Shown here: positions 38,211 through 48,060 of the stretch, piece after piece | Numbering within the stretch: position 1 is the stretch's first letter | Layout of the letters: each line of letters begins with the position of its first letter | From: a bacterium | Lineage (GTDB): Bacteria > Patescibacteriota > Gracilibacteria > Peribacterales > Peribacteraceae | Direction of reading: 5' to 3' | Assembly: GCA_029558515.1 (NCBI GenBank) | Contig: JAKQEM010000009.1 | Location: 42,186 to 106,185, forward strand | DNA length: 64,000 nucleotides | Notes under the pieces: model-generated | What the model was told of the DNA's origin: nothing | The model's input: the letters and a program-made list of their open reading frames with translations, nothing else | Database searches by the model: none | Position numbers and translations under genes: made by a program

Positions 38211-40496
38211 TCAACGGTCGATCACCGAACCGCTCGTTGTGGCTGCGTTGACGGTCTCCGCGGCATCCTCTTGCAGAATCTCTCTTGACAGCCAGGGCAG
38301 AAAACTGAGCCAACTCTTCCCGTCCTTGAAAACCCGTTCCAAATGGGTATGCCAGCGATGCAGCGTCAGAAACCGATCGGAATGGAGTGACAAATGCCCC
38401 AATTCAATGCCCAGGATATCCTCTCGGTGCGCGAACGTATAGACGGGGGAGTAGAGGTACACCGCGGGGACATCTCGCTTGAGAATCTCCTGCAGCTTCA
38501 TGAGAGCCGTCGCACGCTCCTCATCGGAGTATTTTCCACGGATGGTCTCCAAGAGAGCATCTGCCTCGAACGAGGCGAACTGAGAGAGATTATAGGCATC
38601 GATGCGCAGGGAGGAGCGGTCATCCGTGAGTCGCTGCGTGCCGCTGGAATGCCAGTAGGGATAGGTGTCGTAATTGTCCAGAAGAGATTGACCGAAGAGC
38701 AGCACGTCATACTCACGCTTGAGCAGGTGCTCCTCAAAAAGCGCGCGCGTCTCCGGAATGACAACCCGAACATCGACGCCAAGTCTATCCCACTGGGAAC
38801 GAATCAGTTCCGCCGTGGCGGCATACTCGGGAGGAGAGGGGCTGGTCAGAAGTGTGAGCGAAAGCGTTTCCCCTCGATCATTGATGCGTTTGCTGACGGG
38901 ATCCGTAATTTTTCGGCGACGCAAATATCCGTGATCGAGCGCGAGATCCGCCGACGAGAGACGCTGATCCTCCGGAAGATCCTGCTGCTTGGACTGCAGG
39001 AAGAGATCGACGAGTTTCTGCTCTTCGATCGCCCTGCGATATTCCACCGCATCGGTGATGCGACGCAAATAGAAAGAATCCACCGTACGATTGTTGTCAT
39101 CCGTCAAACGCAGGAGATTCAAACCCGGTTTCAAGCTGCCGTCGCCCGCAGCAGTGGGAAGAGCCGCAATCCAAGCGCCGGAAAGTGTCGGGTGCAATTC
39201 GAGTGAGAGGCCGTTGAGCTTATGCCCCGTACCGGCATCCGCCAGCGACCCCGAGACGGTGAGAACGGCACCCGTTTCCAGGTACACTACCGATGCCATC
39301 TTCAGAGGACCCTTGTCATTGGCCTCCCGTTGCTCCAGAAGCCGCTGCAAGTGCACTTTCTCCGGATAGTACCACTGGGATTCATAGAGAGCGCCCTGTG
39401 CCGTCATTGCATCGTATGAGTACCGCCAGTCATCATCGGCGATTTCCAACAGAGGAGTGTCGATGATCTTCGCCTGCCCCACTTCGTCCGCAATCGCCTG
39501 CTTGTCCGTGCCGATTTGCAATCCCAGTCGCAACGTCCGTTCCTGCATCACCGGACGGTCAAGATTGAAGAAGAGTGCGACGTACTGCGGCAACGTGTAC
39601 TGCAACGCGGTAAATCGATCGGGGACAGCCGCCTCCCCGCGGGACGTGTGCGGAACGATGCGGATACCATCCAAGTTGCGCAAATCCGAAAGCAGCGTTT
39701 GAAAATCGGGAAAAATGCGGAATACGATGCGATCCAGACGGTACGGCGGGGGAAGACTCCGATCCCAGCGTTCCAGCGTCACCTCGGTGCTCAATTCCGT
39801 CGCCTGCAGATTCTTGAAACGGTACGGACCTGCTCCGATGGGCTGGAAACCGAAATCCAGCACTTGATCCAATGACCGAACCGGAACGTCCTGGAAGGAT
39901 CGCTTGGGAAGCAACCCGAGTGTCAGATTACTGGAGAAGAAACCGTAGGGCTCCTCCAAGCGGAATTGCACCGTCCGGTCATCGATGCGTTCGATGGTGA
40001 CACCGTGGAAATTCTGACGCAGGAGACTGTTCGGAAATTCGGGATCCTGGATGGTTTTGAAAGTGAATTCCACGTCCTCCGCACGGACGGGGTGGGGGGA
40101 TTCCTCGGTGGAATCATGCCAGTACAAGTCATCTTTGAGCGTGAGCGTGTAAATGGTGCCGTCCTTCGAAAGAGAAAGCGTCGCGAGATCTTCCTCGATA
40201 TCCTCCGTGACGGGGTTATACCGAAGCAGACCAGAAAACACGAGCGAGACAATGTCGCGATTCACGTCATTGGTGACGGTGAACCACGGATTGAGCGGCT
40301 GCAAATCCCCAAACGACCCCTCGATGTAGGTTCCGCCTTCCGCAGGGACGATCTGCATGTTCTCACGCCGAAACCGGACCAGGAGAACAAGAAAACTGAA
40401 GAGGAAGAGCAACACCAACACCGCGATGATCACTCGTTCCCATCGCAGATAGACAGCCAGAAGCCTGGTGACGAGGAGCGAAGAAGATTTGGACAT
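38211..40496 (-). CDS. ABC transporter substrate-binding protein (peptide/SBP_bac_5 type), membrane-anchored
   Basis: N-terminal TM; GSFGDLQPLNPWFTVTNDVNRDIVSLVFSGLLRYNP...YTLTLKDDLYWHDS...DVEFTFKTIQDPEFPN. Confidence 0.9.
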   Translation of the reverse strand: MSKSSSLLVTRLLAVYLRWERVIIAVLVLLFLFSFLVLLVRFRRENMQIVPAEGGTYIEGSFGDLQPLNPWFTVTNDVNRDIVSLVFSGLLRYNPVTEDIEEDLATLSLSKDGTIYTLTLKDDLYWHDSTEESPHPVRAEDVEFTFKTIQDPEFPNSLLRQNFHGVTIERIDDRTVQFRLEEPYGFFSSNLTLGLLPKRSFQDVPVRSLDQVLDFGFQPIGAGPYRFKNLQATELSTEVTLERWDRSLPPPYRLDRIVFRIFPDFQTLLSDLRNLDGIRIVPHTSRGEAAVPDRFTALQYTLPQYVALFFNLDRPVMQERTLRLGLQIGTDKQAIADEVGQAKIIDTPLLEIADDDWRYSYDAMTAQGALYESQWYYPEKVHLQRLLEQREANDKGPLKMASVVYLETGAVLTVSGSLADAGTGHKLNGLSLELHPTLSGAWIAALPTAAGDGSLKPGLNLLRLTDDNNRTVDSFYLRRITDAVEYRRAIEEQKLVDLFLQSKQQDLPEDQRLSSADLALDHGYLRRRKITDPVSKRINDRGETLSLTLLTSPSPPEYAATAELIRSQWDRLGVDVRVVIPETRALFEEHLLKREYDVLLFGQSLLDNYDTYPYWHSSGTQRLTDDRSSLRIDAYNLSQFASFEADALLETIRGKYSDEERATALMKLQEILKRDVPAVYLYSPVYTFAHREDILGIELGHLSLHSDRFLTLHRWHTHLERVFKDGKSWLSFLPWLSREILQEDAAETVNAATTSGSVIDR

Positions 40497-40498
40497 GC

Positions 40499-40714
40499 TT
40501 AGACGTACCAATCGAGAATCGTCAGCGCGAAGAAGGCGACGCTGAGAGCGACGGACGCCTGATAGAGAAACTGCTCCGCGCCGCGCCGCTGGACATAGGA
40601 GGAGGCACCGCCGCCGCCGAATGTCGCGGAGAGACCCGACGCGCGATGCTGCAGCAAAATGCCAAACACCATGAGTGCGCCCAAAACAACTTGTAGGAGA
40701 ACGATGTACTGCAT
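40499..40714 (-). CDS. secG: Preprotein translocase subunit SecG
   Basis: VLLQVVLGALMVFGILLQHRASGLSATFGGGGASSYVQRRGAEQFLYQASVALSVAFFAL. Confidence 0.9.
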   Translation of the reverse strand: MQYIVLLQVVLGALMVFGILLQHRASGLSATFGGGGASSYVQRRGAEQFLYQASVALSVAFFALTILDWYV

Positions 40715-40812
40715 GGGAGAAGTGTAGGACAGCCGGGGGGAGCGGTCCAGTGATTACGAGAAAGGATGGAGTATTGGGAATGGACGCAAAGCAGGTATAC
40801 TCCCTCCGCCCC

Positions 40813-40889
40813 GGGCGCCTAGCTCAGCTGGTTAGAGCGACTCGTTTACACCGAGTAGGTCAGGGGTTCGAATCCTCTGGCGCCCACCA
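40813..40889 (+). tRNA. tRNA-Val (anticodon TAC), CCA encoded
   Basis: GGGCGCC...GGCGCCC, ACTCG-TTTACAC-CGAGT, GGTTCGAATCC, ACCA. Confidence 0.94.
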
Positions 40890-40952
40890 CACACCGCGCG
40901 GCGAACGCTCTCGTCGCATTCTCTGATTGCACTGATTCCATCGTCGTACGCG

Positions 40953-41270
40953 TTACTGCATCGCCTGGAAGAGCTCGCGCATGAGATCCATGATCGTCGA
41001 GAAATTCAGTTCGAATGGAATGTCGAGAAGATTGGCAACAAAGGAGACTGCGAAGAATGCGACGAACGTCACAACCAATCCGATGATCGCATAGCGGATG
41101 GTATGCACCGCCTTCTTGATTTTCTCCTCATTGCCCGCGGAGAGGATGAACGTGATGCCTCCCCAAATGATGAAGAAAATGCTCAGTACGGACGCAGCAA
41201 TGAGCGCGAGAGCAAGGAACGTAGCCACGATATCGATGACGCTGCCCTGTTCGAGAAGTTCGCGGAGCAT
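40953..41270 (-). CDS. Small two-to-three-TM protein (VirB2/TrbC-pilin-like topology)
   Basis: LLEQGSVIDIVATFLALALIAASVLSIFFIIWGGITFILSAGNEEKIKKAVHTIRYAIIGLVVTFVAFFAVSFV. Confidence 0.6.
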   Translation of the reverse strand: MLRELLEQGSVIDIVATFLALALIAASVLSIFFIIWGGITFILSAGNEEKIKKAVHTIRYAIIGLVVTFVAFFAVSFVANLLDIPFELNFSTIMDLMRELFQAMQ

Positions 41271-41330
41271 AGGGGGGAGGGGTAGCCGACCACGTCTAGA
41301 GACGAAGCCGGGAGAGAGAAGGAGAGAGAA

Positions 41331-41606
41331 TTAAGCGGATGGAGGTTCGAGAATTTTCAAGTTGATGCGCTTCTGTGAATTGCCGCCGATGAGTCGAAGC
41401 AGTATGCGCAGCGCTTTGACGGTCTGTCCTCCCTTTCCGATCAATTTTCCCATATCCCTGTCACTGACCTGTACCGTCAGCAAAATGCCCAGTTCATCCT
41501 CCTTCGGCGTGATCATGAGCTGATCCGTATCATCGATGATGGACCCCAGTACATACTGAAGGAAGGCGAGGCCGGGGATGGTTTCCATGTTGGGGGTGTC
41601 AGTCAT
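41331..41606 (-). CDS. KH domain RNA-binding protein (KhpA-like)
   Basis: FLQYVLGSIIDDTDQLMITPKEDELGILLTVQVSDRDMGKLIGKGGQTVKALRILLRLIG. Confidence 0.92.
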   Translation of the reverse strand: MTDTPNMETIPGLAFLQYVLGSIIDDTDQLMITPKEDELGILLTVQVSDRDMGKLIGKGGQTVKALRILLRLIGGNSQKRINLKILEPPSA

Positions 41607-41629
41607 GCCTCGAAAGTGTAGAGCACCGA

Positions 41630-42034
41630 TCAAGCTTTGTCACCATCGGCTTGTGACCCCTCCGCCGCATCGGTGGGAGCAGCCTGCTCCGCATTGGACG
41701 TCACCGGCGGTTCCTCCATCTTCACGGGAGAGGCTCCTTCGGGAGGCGCCTTCTTGGGCTTCTGCTTCGTATAACGCTTGATAAATTTGTCCATATCTTT
41801 CATTCCCTGTCGCTTCAGAAGACGTGCGACCGTATCGCTGGGGACGGCGCCGCTGCCGATCCAATGAAGGACACGCTCCGTATTGACCTGCAATGAATCA
41901 TCTTTTCTGGATGGCAAATAGTGGCCGATAATCTCGTGAAACTTGCCTTTTGCAGGACGAGCCTTCTCTGCAACGATCAGTCGGTACGTCGCGAGATTCG
42001 ATCGGCCGGTGCGTTGGAGACGGATGACAAGCAT
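41630..42034 (-). CDS. rpsP: 30S ribosomal protein S16
   Basis: MLVIRLQRTGRSNLATYRLIVAEKARPAKGKFHEIIGHYLPSRKD...ERVLHWIGSGAVPSDTVARLLKRQG. Confidence 0.95.
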   Translation of the reverse strand: MLVIRLQRTGRSNLATYRLIVAEKARPAKGKFHEIIGHYLPSRKDDSLQVNTERVLHWIGSGAVPSDTVARLLKRQGMKDMDKFIKRYTKQKPKKAPPEGASPVKMEEPPVTSNAEQAAPTDAAEGSQADGDKA

Positions 42035-42091
42035 TGAGGCGCGCAGTCTAGGGAAGAGGGGAAGGACTTGCAAGACGGATTTTTCCGATCC

Positions 42092-42382
42092 TTAGGATCG
42101 GATGACCCGCAGGCCGGCAATCGGCACCAAGGGGCATTCCCGACGCACAAACTGCAAGACATCCTCGGAAACGGACTGCACCTCCTGCAAAGCGATGGAG
42201 TGCGCACAGGAGATGACCAGCTCCCCCTCCTTCAGCATGCGGACCTCAACCATGGCGGTCAGATGCGGACAATACTCCTGCAACCATGTGCGCGCTTTGA
42301 AGGTGACCAGTGCCGCCTGTGCCTGCACGGCAAACCCGCGACGACCAAGCACCCGGGGAAGGACGGTGGAGAGACGATCCAT
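42092..42382 (-). CDS. DUF721/DciA-like protein
   Basis: MDRLSTVLPRVLGRRGFAVQAQAALVTFKARTWLQEYCPHLTAMVEVRMLKEGELVISCAHSIALQEVQ. Confidence 0.65.
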   Translation of the reverse strand: MDRLSTVLPRVLGRRGFAVQAQAALVTFKARTWLQEYCPHLTAMVEVRMLKEGELVISCAHSIALQEVQSVSEDVLQFVRRECPLVPIAGLRVIRS

Positions 42383-42529
42383 GAACTGCGTTGCGTTGAA
42401 ATAGGTAGTACAGTTTCCGGCATGCGACGTAAGAATGCAACATTGCCGCAACCCAGGAACTATTTTTGTCACTTGAAAAGTACCAACCATCCACTCAGAA
42501 TATTTGTTCCATTCTTCCCTCCATCCTCC

Positions 42530-43966
42530 ATGCGCTCCATTTCGAAATTCAGCCGTTTGTTTCATCCGGCCGTCACCTTGAGCTTTGCCGTAGGTTTGCT
42601 TGCCGGCATAGTCGGCACGACCGCGGGAGCATCCGTGCTCGGATCACGTATTTTCGAAGACGTTCCTGCCGGTTCCTATTATGACGCAGCTGTCGGCGAA
42701 ATGTACGAGCGCGGAGTCATCAAGGGATACAACAGCAAAGAATTCGGCCCGGATGATTTTGTCACGCGGGCGCAGGTGGCGGTAATGATGAAACGTATGC
42801 GTGACGATCTGTTGAGCGGAGGCATCACGGCGAGCGCACGTTCGAGTGCGGTTTCCAGCGCAGGGAGCAGCGCATCCGTCTACGTCAATCCACGAGGAAC
42901 ATTCCAATTCAACGCATCGACATACAGCATACGAGAAGGAAGCGGCAATGCAGCCCTGACCATCACCAGAACCAATGCAAACACGGGCGAGATTACGCTT
43001 CGGTACACGATCACCGCGGGTTCCGCATCCAAGGGATCGGACTTCGAAGGGGAGGACGGGACACTGACATTTGCGGATAAACAGACGAGTAAAGTTCTCA
43101 CGATCGGCACACTCAATGATTCCTCCGTCGAAGACGATGAGACGTTCACGGTCACCATCACCGATGTGGGACGCGCAGTAAAGGGATCTCCTGCCACCGC
43201 CATCGTCACTATCGTGGATGATGACGGCGCATCATCCGCATCCGCCGCCTACTCCTCACAATCAGTTTCATCCACGTCCGTTTCTCTGCAATTCTCCGCT
43301 GCGACGTACGCCGTCACGGAAGCGGGCGGCACGTTGACCGTCTCGGTGCAGCGCACGGGGCCCGCCACGGGTACGGTGAGCGTCGCATACGCGACAGGGG
43401 GTGGATCAGCCGTCGCCGGGTCCGATTACACAACCACAAACGGTACGCTCTCGTTTGGTGCCGGTGATTCAGTCAAAGTGATCAGCATTCCCATCACCGA
43501 CAACGCATCCGTTCAGGGGAATAAAACATTCGTCATCACTCTCTCCTCGCCGACGGGAGGAGCCAAACTTGGAACGCAGAAATCAGCGACGGTCAGCATC
43601 GTGGATGACGAAAACGAGAGCATATCGTTTGGCACCGGTTCGTTGAAATTTGCGAAGAGTGATTACGTCGTTGATGAAGAGGAACGTATGGCGTTCATCA
43701 CGGTTCAACGCATGGGAGGCGCGAAAGGCACCGTCGGGGTGAAGATGGCGACATCCGATTTGAGCGCCATCTCCACGGCGGATTATACCGCACAGTCCAC
43801 AACTCTGACGTTCGCGCCGTTTGAAACATCCAAGGTGATCGCAATTCCCATCGTGGAAGACACGACGAACGAGAACGACGAAATTTTTTCTGTTACCATC
43901 AGCAATCCGACCGGAGGCGCAGAACTGCTTGCTCCGTCCACGACGAGCGTCACGATCACGGATTAA
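42530..43966 (+). CDS. Secreted/surface protein with SLH-like segment and three Calx-beta domains
   Basis: FEDVPAGSYYDAAVGEMYERGVIKGYNSKEFGPDDFVTRAQVAVMMKRM (SLH); three repeats of the type YTITAGSASKGSDFEGEDGTLTFADKQTSKVLTI...DDETFTVTITD. Confidence 0.9.
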   Translation: MRSISKFSRLFHPAVTLSFAVGLLAGIVGTTAGASVLGSRIFEDVPAGSYYDAAVGEMYERGVIKGYNSKEFGPDDFVTRAQVAVMMKRMRDDLLSGGITASARSSAVSSAGSSASVYVNPRGTFQFNASTYSIREGSGNAALTITRTNANTGEITLRYTITAGSASKGSDFEGEDGTLTFADKQTSKVLTIGTLNDSSVEDDETFTVTITDVGRAVKGSPATAIVTIVDDDGASSASAAYSSQSVSSTSVSLQFSAATYAVTEAGGTLTVSVQRTGPATGTVSVAYATGGGSAVAGSDYTTTNGTLSFGAGDSVKVISIPITDNASVQGNKTFVITLSSPTGGAKLGTQKSATVSIVDDENESISFGTGSLKFAKSDYVVDEEERMAFITVQRMGGAKGTVGVKMATSDLSAISTADYTAQSTTLTFAPFETSKVIAIPIVEDTTNENDEIFSVTISNPTGGAELLAPSTTSVTITD

Positions 43967-44033
43967 TACGTCGGCCGTTCGCCTGACGGCAGATGCCACC
44001 CCTTCAAGGGGGAAGCAGGAGGCCAAGTCATCG

Positions 44034-45110
44034 TCATGCTGACAATGAAGAATCGCGAGCGGGAGACGCACATGCGGCCATGAGTGCTTCCAGCGTGCGC
44101 GCAGCGGCCTTCTCCCAGGATGCAACACGAAAGGGACCGCCGCGAAGAGGGGGATTGCGCAATGCATGCGCAAATGAATCGACCTCCGGTTCGACCAACT
44201 GCGCATGCCCGTTGGCAACTTCCGGAATGGCGGTACGATTGGATGCAATCACGGGACAACCGCACGCGAGCGCTTCGGCAACGGGCAGGCCATATCCTTC
44301 ATACAGCGATGCGGTCACAAATGCGCGAGCAGCGGAGTAGAGCGCCGGCATGTCTGCTTCCGGCACGTCGGAAATCATCCGCACAAAAGGGGGGAGGGGA
44401 TGAAGAGAGTGCGCCTCACGACCTCCCGTCACCAATACCAACATGCACTCGGGCACCTGTGCTTTCTGAAAAGTTTGAATCAGCATCGGCACATTCTTGT
44501 GTTCCTTCGCGCTGCCAACATAGAGAAAGTAAGGAGTCCTCATGCCGTAGCGCTCGAGGACTTGCGCACAGTGTGCCTCCGATTGCGGTGAAAAATGAGA
44601 GGAAACGCCCTCGGGAATGACAATTGTCTTCTGCGCTGCACGCAATCCGTACCGCGCAATCAACTCCTCACGCACAAAAGAACTGACAGCCACAGTTGTT
44701 CGTGCCCGCCGAATCGCAGCACCGATCAATGATCTGTAAGCAAGTTGTCTGACAATGGAAGCTTCGTTGGGATAGTGATGCAGGATGAGGTCATGCACGG
44801 TAATGACCGTGGGAATCGGCGAAAGAACCAACGCATTGAAGTGCGGAACGAAATAGACATCCGGATGGATTCGCGCGAGTAAACGAGGCAATCGAAGCTG
44901 TTCTGCAATCGAATAGTGAGGGATGTCGACATTGATCAATCGGCAGTGCTCCCCGATGTCCCCGAGCCATGCATGATCACTCCCCGTCAAAAGAAGCGTA
45001 AAGGAAGCTTCCTTCGACTGCACCATTCGCGAAACAAGCTCGCGTACATAGCGCCCCAACCCAAGAGGCGAAGCGGCGAAACGACAGTCAATGGCAATCG
45101 TCGGAAGCAT
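44034..45110 (-). CDS. Glycosyltransferase family 1 (GT4-like)
   Basis: IAIDCRFAASPLGLGRYVRELV; PYFLYVGSAKEHKNVPMLIQTFQKAQ; SLYEGYGLPVAEALACGCPVIASNRTAIPEVA. Confidence 0.93.
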   Translation of the reverse strand: MLPTIAIDCRFAASPLGLGRYVRELVSRMVQSKEASFTLLLTGSDHAWLGDIGEHCRLINVDIPHYSIAEQLRLPRLLARIHPDVYFVPHFNALVLSPIPTVITVHDLILHHYPNEASIVRQLAYRSLIGAAIRRARTTVAVSSFVREELIARYGLRAAQKTIVIPEGVSSHFSPQSEAHCAQVLERYGMRTPYFLYVGSAKEHKNVPMLIQTFQKAQVPECMLVLVTGGREAHSLHPLPPFVRMISDVPEADMPALYSAARAFVTASLYEGYGLPVAEALACGCPVIASNRTAIPEVANGHAQLVEPEVDSFAHALRNPPLRGGPFRVASWEKAAARTLEALMAACASPARDSSLSA

Positions 45111-45159
45111 GAGGAATTGAGAATGGAAGATGAAAAGTTTACAGTAACGGCTCAAGTAT

Positions 45160-46008
45160 ATGCTCATTCATGAAGCAGTGTCTTCATCGGGGATCGATGC
45201 ACTCGATGCGGAGCTGCTCCTCAGCGAGGTGCTGCATACGGATAGAACATGGCTCTTTGCGCATCCTGATGATGTTTTGGACGACGCACACTTGCAAAGC
45301 TATCGAACCTATGTCGCACGTCGCAGAGGAGGGGAGCCCGTGGCCTATATCGTCGGGCGGCAAGATTTTTTTGGGAGGACATTCAGCGTGGATTCATCCG
45401 TGCTCATTCCCCGTCCTGCGACGGAAGGGTTGGTCGAACTTGCATTGCATGCATTGAATGGGGGGGATGTGCCCGAACAATCAACGATTGATACGCACAT
45501 CGTCGCATGGCATCGCAAGAAAGAATCCTGGCGCCCTGTCCGTTTGGTGGCGGATATCGGTACGGGATCCGGTTGCATCGCCGTCACCCTTGCCTGCGAG
45601 AGACCGGACCTGCGCATCATTGCCACGGATAGTTCCGAAACCGCAGTGCGAACGGCGCGCAACAATGCCGGGAAGCATCACGTTGCGGACCGCATCGACT
45701 TTCGCATCGGTTCCTGTCTGACATCGATTGCGGATATCCATGAACCGTATGTTCTCATCAGCAATCCGCCCTACATTCCGGACGGGACGCCACTCGACGA
45801 TACGGTCATACGATTTGAACCGCACGACGCACTCTTCGCCGGGCCGGAGGGAACCGATGTTCTTCGGGAAATCATCCAATCGGCCGCAGCTGATCCCTGG
45901 TGCAAGGGCTGGATGATTGAGTGCCGGGAGGAGCAGACGCATCGCACTATCCCCACCGCAGCTTCGATCGAATCGTTTTGTAAAAGGTCTCCTTATTGCG
46001 ACGAATGA
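45160..46008 (+). CDS. prmC: Peptide chain release factor N5-glutamine methyltransferase
   Basis: EPVAYIVGRQDFFGRTFSVDSSVLIPRPATEGLVELAL, VADIGTGSGCIAVTLA, VLISNPPYIPDG. Confidence 0.93.
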   Translation: MLIHEAVSSSGIDALDAELLLSEVLHTDRTWLFAHPDDVLDDAHLQSYRTYVARRRGGEPVAYIVGRQDFFGRTFSVDSSVLIPRPATEGLVELALHALNGGDVPEQSTIDTHIVAWHRKKESWRPVRLVADIGTGSGCIAVTLACERPDLRIIATDSSETAVRTARNNAGKHHVADRIDFRIGSCLTSIADIHEPYVLISNPPYIPDGTPLDDTVIRFEPHDALFAGPEGTDVLREIIQSAAADPWCKGWMIECREEQTHRTIPTAASIESFCKRSPYCDE

Positions 46009-46816
46009 ATCGAACGGCATCGGGATGCATGCGCACGGTAACCCTATCCTCTCCATGCAGCTCAAAGTACGTTTGCCCGTCCACCGTCAGACTGACATGC
46101 GGGGGAACGGGGGTCGAGGTGGCCGTGAGTATCTCGGAGCGAATGATGCTGCCGCCCGGAATGACAATGGGCTTCTGCGTGAGACTGTGAGGATTGATGG
46201 GGGTAAGAATAATGGCGTCGAGACGCGGATGCACCACGGGACCGCCGGCTGCGAGCGAATACGCCGTGGAACCCGTGGGTGTGGCAAGAATCAGACCGTC
46301 GGCATGGAAAGTGGCGAGCGATTCCTCGTCGATGCAGGTCCGCACGTTCAATAAGCGCGCAATGGCACCCTGCGAAATGGCAACTTCGTTCAAAGCCCTG
46401 CTCTCAAACACTTTGGCTCCGTCACGTTCGACATCAACATGTATCAAGTGACGCTCCTCAACGATGCCGGCACCCTCCAGCAAGCGTGGCAACAAAGATG
46501 CCACCTCCTCCGTCAGAAGCTCGGTGAGAAAACCGACGGACCCGCGATTGACACTCACGATGGGAACGGAGAGATCGGGGAGCTCGCGCACGGCGCGCAG
46601 AATGGTGCCGTCCCCCCCCACGACGAGAAGGAGATCGGCCGCATCACCGAACGCATAGGAATCGAACGAACGCAGTACGTCCACATCATTCAAAGTATCA
46701 CGATCCACGAGGATTTCCGCACCAATCTCGCGCATGCACTCCACGAGGGTGCGCATGATTTCCTCCTTCCCCGTCAAATTCGGCTTGGCCGTCAGAGCGA
46801 TGCGTCGATACCTGAG
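45947..46816 (-). CDS. nadK: NAD kinase
   Basis: LLLVVGGDGTILRAVRELPDLSVPIVSVNRGSVGFLTEL, LNEVAISQGAIARLLNVRTCID, DGLILATPTGSTAYSLAAGGPVVHP. Confidence 0.94.
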   Translation of the reverse strand, partial: LRYRRIALTAKPNLTGKEEIMRTLVECMREIGAEILVDRDTLNDVDVLRSFDSYAFGDAADLLLVVGGDGTILRAVRELPDLSVPIVSVNRGSVGFLTELLTEEVASLLPRLLEGAGIVEERHLIHVDVERDGAKVFESRALNEVAISQGAIARLLNVRTCIDEESLATFHADGLILATPTGSTAYSLAAGGPVVHPRLDAIILTPINPHSLTQKPIVIPGGSIIRSEILTATSTPVPPHVSLTVDGQTYFELHGEDRVTVRMHPDAVRFIRRNKETFYKTIRSKLRWG

Positions 46817-46846
46817 CATGAAGACAGTATGCACGAAAGGAAGGAT

Positions 46847-47926
46847 TTATGCAGGATGTGAATCCATCGCGGTAAAAAAGAGATCTACCGTTCGCCGCCA
46901 AGAAAACAGCGCGGCACGCTTCGGCCCGACGACGGATAATCGCTCCCGTTGCGACGCATCGGTAAGGAGACCGGCGAGACCGTCCCGGATGGACTCGATG
47001 CTCTCAGGTTCGATGAGCAGCGCCGCGTCTCCGGCCACCTCCGCCAAACTGCCATGATCGGAGCAGAGTACGGGAATGCCAAGACGCATGGCGTCCAGAA
47101 CCGGCAGACCAAATCCTTCATACAGTGACGGATACGCAAAAATATGAGCATCGGACAACAGGCGCTCCGTCTCCGCATCGCTGCAAAAACCGAGACATTC
47201 GACACCCGGCACTTCCCGCGCACGGCTCACGATGCCGTCATCATCCCAGCCCCTGCCTCCGACGAGCACCAGACGATGATGCGAGCGCAGCGGCTCCGGC
47301 AAACGAGCGAACGCCTCGATGAGCCGCAACTGATTCTTTCTCGGACTCAACGTCCCGATGGAAAGAATCGTTCTGCCATCCGATCTGTGCACAAGGGGGA
47401 AAGTGCTGACCGCAGCGGCAAGAATCACCGAAACATTTCTTGGATCGACGAACGGAAAACGCACAAGGAGATCTCGTTTCGTTGCCTCACTGATGAGGCA
47501 GATGCGGTGCGCCTTCCGCAGTGTTCGCGGCAACATCCAACGCTCGATTCGCGCGGCTCTTCTTTCGTGTGTCTCGTCTTGAAACGCGATGAGATCGTGG
47601 ATAATCGGAATGACTTTCTTCTTGCTCCCAACGAGAAAGGGCACGATGAAGCTGACCGTACTGACGTACACGTCGATGTCCCGAGCCGATCGGAGCCATA
47701 GCGCACAGCGCACATGCCAGCGCAATCCCGGTGCAAATCGCATGACATGCACGCGATCGGGATGAACAAGACGCATGTGCTCCCATGCAGTCGGCAGCGG
47801 AGCGTCAGTCACAAGCGTCACAACGGTTTCACGCCGCAACAGTTCATCGGTAAACGCACGAGTCCACCGACCCTTTCCGGTTCTCTGCTCATGGCACGCT
47901 TCCCGAACATCGAGTGCGATATGCAT
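46847..47926 (-). CDS. Glycosyltransferase family 1 (GT4-like)
   Basis: MHIALDVREACHEQRTGKGRWTRAFTDELL; TILSIGTLSPRKNQLRLIEAFARL; YPSLYEGFGLPVLDAMRLGIPVLCSDHGSLAEVAGDAALL. Confidence 0.93.
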   Translation of the reverse strand: MHIALDVREACHEQRTGKGRWTRAFTDELLRRETVVTLVTDAPLPTAWEHMRLVHPDRVHVMRFAPGLRWHVRCALWLRSARDIDVYVSTVSFIVPFLVGSKKKVIPIIHDLIAFQDETHERRAARIERWMLPRTLRKAHRICLISEATKRDLLVRFPFVDPRNVSVILAAAVSTFPLVHRSDGRTILSIGTLSPRKNQLRLIEAFARLPEPLRSHHRLVLVGGRGWDDDGIVSRAREVPGVECLGFCSDAETERLLSDAHIFAYPSLYEGFGLPVLDAMRLGIPVLCSDHGSLAEVAGDAALLIEPESIESIRDGLAGLLTDASQRERLSVVGPKRAALFSWRRTVDLFFTAMDSHPA

Positions 47927-48060
47927 GTGGGAAGTATAGAGTATGGGACACATGATATGCAGTAGGAAGGAGAGATTGGACGATGATCGGATCAAATCGG
48001 CTGCCATCACACGCAATACTCACACACTGTCCATTCCTCTCCGCAGAGCATGGTGCTATC

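Noticed and set aside
44034-47926. Two glycosyltransferases as a capsule locus
   Set aside because: They are separated by prmC and nadK and no other polysaccharide genes are adjacent; reported as individual CDS only.
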